From the NCBI GenBank assembly GCA_017654935.2, contig CM065691.1, positions 30,165,654 through 30,229,653 on the forward strand: a stretch of 64,000 nt of DNA, given 5' to 3'. Below are positions 59,517-64,000 of this stretch, piece by piece. The position numbers and the translations under genes are program-made. Origin of the DNA: Phymorhynchus buccinoides. Its lineage: Eukaryota; Mollusca; Gastropoda; Neogastropoda; Raphitomidae. The notes below the pieces were generated by a model that searched no databases, had not been told where the DNA came from, and saw only the letters and a list, made by a program, of their open reading frames with translations. Each line of letters starts with the position of its first letter. The stretch's first letter is position 1.

Positions 59517-60220
59517 ACACTGGCGTTGTTGTTCTTGTAAGATTTCTGTGTCTCTTTCGTGTGGTTTTATGTCAAGAAATCCTGATATCATTGTCTTATT
59601 TTGTTTATGAATTGTTGACATGTTTACGTTTATCGCAACTTGTTCTGTTATATTAAATATTTTTTCGCTTTCGTTATTTATTTATTTTGCTTGAAAACTT
59701 ACTGTTAAGTTGTAGATATTACAATTGTTAATGTGATTTTGTTGTGATTAAAAAAAAAGATTTTTGATGCTATGTGCAAATTTGAAATATATTTTTCGAT
59801 TTGCATATTGACATGTTATTTACGCACAATGAATATGATTTTTTGTCCAGCAATAATAAGAATAATATAGTAACAAATAACAGAATAATTATAATGATAA
59901 CACTTTGCCAGAAGCAGAACACTACTGGCGTTGTTGTTTAATTATTCAGTTGATGTTTGATAGTATTTTGTTCTTATTTATTGATATCATATATTTACAT
60001 AAACCAATTCTTCGCTATTTATAGTGACAAACTGTCATACATATAAAACCGCCACCTCATATGCACCCCTACCTACTCGTCTATCTCATTCAGTGTCATT
60101 TCTTCTTCTTCTCCTTCTCCTTCTTCTTCTTCTTCTTCTTCTGCGTTCCCAAGCCATAATGGGTAAAGTACGTAGCCTATGTGTCCGGTTTTCAGTTTTC
60201 ACTGGTCTAAGGCACACTGT
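59517..60220. other. no gene seen
   Basis: AT-rich sequence with a CTT microsatellite at about 60101-60142 and no recognisable coding or mobile features. Confidence 0.5.
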
Positions 60221-60224
60221 GGCA

Positions 60225-60445
60225 GCGCAAAATGTTACAACGCGGCAAAATGTTACAATTGTAGCAAATTGCGTGAGGTGCCCGGGGCTCCTCGCGCAAA
60301 CTGTTACAATTGTAACATTTTGACGCGTTGTAACATTTTGCACGGAAAGCCTGCGGCAAATTGTTACAATTTTGTTACAATTCTAACAAAATTGTAACAT
60401 TTTGCCACAGGCTTTCCGTGCAAAATGTTACAACACGGCAAAATA
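60225..60445. repeat. double hairpin built from GCAAAATGTTACAA words
   Basis: Two adjacent long inverted repeats. The first (about 60228-60342) folds around GGTGCCCGGGGCTCC. The second (about 60329-60440) folds around CAATTC, with arms containing TTGTAACATTTTGC, CGGAAAGCC and GTTACAATTTTGTTA. The words GCAAAATGTTACAA or its complement occur repeatedly. Non-coding. Confidence 0.85.
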
Positions 60446-60457
60446 TATATATATATG

Positions 60458-60876
60458 TGTGACCCAACACCACGAAAGGCACATTAAGTGTCAAACTGAC
60501 CATTCTGAGAAAATTATACATTTGAAAACTTCAGACAAGTCTCTTTCTAATGATACAAGAACCATTCTTGTATCTTTTTCCGTTCCAGAGTTATGAGCAT
60601 TTAAATTTAGTAGGGTGAGCGTCGGTCATTGTAATTAAACACAGTCTAAAATCTAGCCTAGCTGCAGAAAATGCACTAACCTACTCCCTTATAAGACAAT
60701 TTAGAGAATATAGTAAAGATTATCCTTTATAAATATGAAAGATAAGATGTTAGAGAACACAAATATACCCATAACTCAAAATTGACAACAACAAAATGAG
60801 ATTTTTGACTTTGCAAGCCTTGTTGTGAGAAATTAGCCCAGCGACTTAATGTCCCTTTTCGTGGTGCTGGGTCACA
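60458..60876. mobile_element. TIR element, 419 bp
   Basis: Ends TGTGACCCAACACCACGAAA and the inverted TTTCGTGGTGCTGGGTCACA, one mismatch over about 20 bp. Flanked by TA-rich sequence. No coding capacity. Confidence 0.8.
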
Positions 60877-61092
60877 CATATACGAAATAGTATGAGAGTT
60901 GTAGGACTTAAACCAGACACACTGCAAGACATAAACCAGACATACTGCAAGACAAAGTCACATGCCATTTTGACATAAATTTGCATCCATCAACTGATTT
61001 TTGTTTATTTATTTTTGCACTGTTACGGTTGTCAGGCAGTACCAGTTTTTGTTTTTAATTTTACCTCTTTACTTGTAATAAAAACAATAACA

Positions 61093-61361
61093 GTCTATAA
61101 GGAAAGACCAGATGCTAAAAGTTCGATTACTATTTTTACTTCCTGGCTCAGAGCATAGTCGACACATGGTCACTCAGCAATAAAAGTCTATAAGGAAAGA
61201 CCAGATGCTAAAAGTTCCATTACTATTTTTACTTCCTGGCTCAGAGCATAGTCGACACATGGTCACTCAGCAATAAAAGTCTATAAGGAAAGACCAGATG
61301 CTAAAAGTTCCATTACTATTTTTACTTCCTGGCTCAGAGCATGGTCGACACATGGTCACTC
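61093..61361 (+). repeat. 93-bp tandem repeat, 2.9 units
   Basis: Units start GTCTATAAGGAAAGACCAG at 61093, 61186 and 61279 and are nearly identical, so the duplication is recent or homogenised. Confidence 0.95.
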
Positions 61362-61558
61362 AATATGTTGTATATGTTGTACGTTGCAGTTAGACAAAAC
61401 ATAGTCTGATTTTCCTCACAAATAAAGCTGGAATCTTCTTCTCTATTTTTTTGTTAAACACAGGAGGTACTCAAGGTAGTTGAAGGTTGTTTTTTTCTAT
61501 GTTGGTTGCTTCTTCGTTCGTATTGAAGTCGGTCAGAGGAGCTTGTAGTACTGGACAG

Positions 61559-62058
61559 NNNNNNNNNNNNNNNNNNNNNNNNNNNNNNNNNNNNNNNNNN
61601 NNNNNNNNNNNNNNNNNNNNNNNNNNNNNNNNNNNNNNNNNNNNNNNNNNNNNNNNNNNNNNNNNNNNNNNNNNNNNNNNNNNNNNNNNNNNNNNNNNNN
61701 NNNNNNNNNNNNNNNNNNNNNNNNNNNNNNNNNNNNNNNNNNNNNNNNNNNNNNNNNNNNNNNNNNNNNNNNNNNNNNNNNNNNNNNNNNNNNNNNNNNN
61801 NNNNNNNNNNNNNNNNNNNNNNNNNNNNNNNNNNNNNNNNNNNNNNNNNNNNNNNNNNNNNNNNNNNNNNNNNNNNNNNNNNNNNNNNNNNNNNNNNNNN
61901 NNNNNNNNNNNNNNNNNNNNNNNNNNNNNNNNNNNNNNNNNNNNNNNNNNNNNNNNNNNNNNNNNNNNNNNNNNNNNNNNNNNNNNNNNNNNNNNNNNNN
62001 NNNNNNNNNNNNNNNNNNNNNNNNNNNNNNNNNNNNNNNNNNNNNNNNNNNNNNNNNN
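61559..62058. other. assembly gap (500 N)
   Basis: Exactly 500 N placeholder of unknown true size. Confidence 1.
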
Positions 62059-62373
62059 GTGTTTTCTTTTTTGTCATTTTTTTATTTGAATTGGACCTGA
62101 GGCTGGCAGAACGAATGGCAGTTTGGTCTGGTTTGCCATTTTGCTACCGTGTTGGCTGACTGGGGTCGCACTCATGATTCGGTACGCGCATGAATGTCTA
62201 TTCTGTGGTTTGTGTGGTGTGCTATGCGTGCGGATTTGTTATTTAATAGATATATTGAATGTTTTGTGTTTATTATATTTGTTATCGTGTTGTTAAAGTT
62301 AACTTTGTAAGCCACTCTGAGGCTCTTTGGAGAAGAGCAACAACAAAAATCCATGATATAATATTGTAGAGTT

Positions 62374-63693
62374 TCGAATATGTCGACCATTCATTATTTT
62401 CTTGTTGCTGGGGGTTTTTAGGCAACTATGCCCTCTTTGTTTCTCTAGGTAAGCTAACACCTTTTATGCGTAATGTTTCTTGTGTCAAGTCTACTAATGC
62501 CCTATGTAGTAGGAGAGTCAAACATAAGCTACAGCGGTTTTCTCTAAAAGCTGACACATGGAGAAAATGTATAGTGTCAAAAATTTCAATATTTGTTTGA
62601 ACGATATCCCAACATTTGGATCGTTCTTTTTATTTATTCTTTTTTATATTAATTTATTATTTCATATTCTATTCTTCTTGGTTATTAATTTTTATGCTCT
62701 CCCGATTTTCTTCGTTGGTGTACTATAGCCAGAATGGTTCTTCTGCCAACGTACCGGATGCAGATGCAGATGAAATAACAATATATATATACTCATATTT
62801 TATTGCGCAAAGACCAAAACTACTGATTAGGGATCTTCCCCATGTGTCCAGATGGAACGTTAGGAAACATCCTGTACGTTGTCTTCCAATCTATAAAAGC
62901 AAAGACTCTAAAAGGCGTAAGATGGACTTCTTAAGAGTTACGGCGAGCCGGGCTGATAGAGTTATCGTTAGTGGGAGTTACACTCTATTCCACGGACACT
63001 ACATGTAGGTGTAGACTGACCCATTCACAGTGGCGGATATCCAAGACTTCGGACGCTATTTGAACGGAGAATTCAACTGGCCTATGGACGTGTTTTTAAC
63101 CAAATGTGTTCACGTTTTAAAAGGGACATAACCAGTGTTCTGTTCCTCACTACTTCATATATAGGAAAGGACCGGATGTTAGTCTTTGCTTTTTTCCCAG
63201 TGTCGTTGTATAAATCTTCACACTAGAGTGTAAAATGTGCCTCGTTGTGTCGGTACTATTCACAGAGAGGCCACCATGACTTACGAGTTGTTACGGGACA
63301 AGCAGCAGGAAGCCCCTCCATCGCTGAGATTGACACCAAAGCAATCGAGAATCCTCAGCAAGAACAGCCAAAGGATTCTTCCTATGGTAGAAGGTATAAC
63401 ACTCGTTACACCTTTGTTTCATTGTTATTTGTTTTCCCTTCTCCGTGTCCCGAATAATATACCCTTCAGATAATAGAAAAAAAGAAAGGAAAAAAAAGGC
63501 ATTATATTATACTGTGAAAACATAGGTTCACATTGGTCTTTATGGTTAGAGAATGCTTATTCCTTACAAAATAGGCCTATATACATGCTCTCGGCGAAGA
63601 TAAAAGTCGCGACAATTGATGTTCGGGAATAATACATAGAGACCATCAGAATTTTCAACACGTAATACTGCAGTATAAAGCTAATGTCGAATG
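62374..63693 (+). repeat. second copy of the phosphatase exon region 52482-53475
   Basis: Direct repeat about 9.9 kb downstream, beginning at TCGAATA..CGACCATTCATTATT and ending at GCAGTATAAAGCTAATGTC. The boundaries are inside sequence, not at the gap: 62059-62373 does not match the sequence before 52482. It differs by many small indels and by an insertion of about 300 bp at 62895-63205. Confidence 0.9.
63245..63393 (+). pseudogene. damaged copy of the second visible phosphatase exon
   Basis: Corresponds to 53042-53176. Words such as MTYELLRDKQQ and KNSQ are visible but in different frames, with at least three indels. The acceptor reads GTGTCGGTA instead of GTGTCAGGT, so its AG is lost, while the donor GAAG|GTATAA is kept. 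Either a decayed paralogous exon or an unpolished allele. Confidence 0.8.
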
Positions 63694-64000
63694 ACTGAGG
63701 GGAGGGGGTGGAAAACAGCTACAAAGGCAGGTTTCGAGGTTAGCGCATATGTCAGTCGGTGTGTTAAGCTCAGTCTGGACGGTCAGTCTGCACTGTCACA
63801 GTGCATTTCTACTTTTAAAGCTTTTAGGCCTGGTACACAGTTCATCCGGATTTTCCGCGCGCAAATAATCAATGAGTAAACGAAAGAGTATAACGGATTA
63901 GGGGAAATACGGATATACGTGCGCTTATGTTTTCCTTCTTTCTTTTACTTACTTATTGGTTAAGTTCCACGCGGATAATCGGGATGTATGTGTAGTACCA
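63694..64000. other. no feature recognised
   Basis: No coding or mobile sequence recognised at the end of the window. Confidence 0.5.

Overview
This is a eukaryotic, repeat-rich window. Introns are bounded by GT/AG sites, coding density is a few percent, microsatellites and small DNA transposons are abundant, and there are two N gaps of exactly 500 bp. The protein families seen (a C2H2 zinc-finger gene with a WRKRxKEEDPERYAEYLxKE-type N-terminus, and a GPI-anchored-type alkaline phosphatase) together with the repeat landscape suggest a marine lophotrochozoan, most likely a mollusc. That assignment is inference.

Left part (1-10.7 kb, + strand): a probable C2H2 zinc-finger gene. Exon A (2045-2622) carries a basic N-terminal motif followed in frame by a Ty3/gypsy Gag-like segment. 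It splices in phase to a short acidic exon B (3888-4006). A 12-finger exon lies at 9492-10736 and can be joined in phase if a second acceptor is used. The fingers contain one single-base frameshift. The introns are filled with TTAA-type (piggyBac-like) and TA-type (pogo/Tc1-like) MITEs, a 100-bp tandem repeat and microsatellites.

Middle (about 3.15-43.27 kb): one giant inverted repeat. The left arm (3147-23781) is repeated in reverse from 23932 to 43268 around a spacer of about 150 bp. The right arm carries many small indels, so its zinc-finger copy (36.2-37.4 kb) is broken. It also differs by clean structural events: it lacks a 1.38-kb LINE present at 18157-19539 and a MITE present at 8899-9145. 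The arms are therefore either two haplotypes or paralogous copies, one poorly polished, or a genuine inverted duplication. The left arm also holds a tRNA-derived SINE with a 12-bp target duplication, two 5'-truncated LINE fragments, a foldback fragment of a LINE C-terminus, and several TIR elements. The right arm ends at a 500-bp gap inside a small palindromic element.

Right part (43.8-61.5 kb): a mostly gene-free stretch with MITEs, a LINE 3' end and a non-autonomous Helitron, followed by the 3' half of an alkaline phosphatase gene on the + strand (exons at 51320, 53042, 55688, 56159 and 57272). These exons contain the metal ligands of the C-terminal half and a hydrophobic C-terminus. The N-terminal half, with the catalytic serine, is not visible. 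The intron before the active-site exon contains a tandem array of about five truncated copies of that exon's 5' end. A decayed Tc1-like transposase sits in the preceding part of the same intron, and the last intron is dominated by (GA)n. Downstream are another SINE copy, a double-hairpin repeat, a TIR element and a 93-bp tandem repeat up to the second gap.

End (62.06-64 kb): after the gap, a second, indel-ridden copy of one alkaline phosphatase exon with its flanking introns (62374-63693). It is either a tandem paralogue fragment or a misplaced haplotig.
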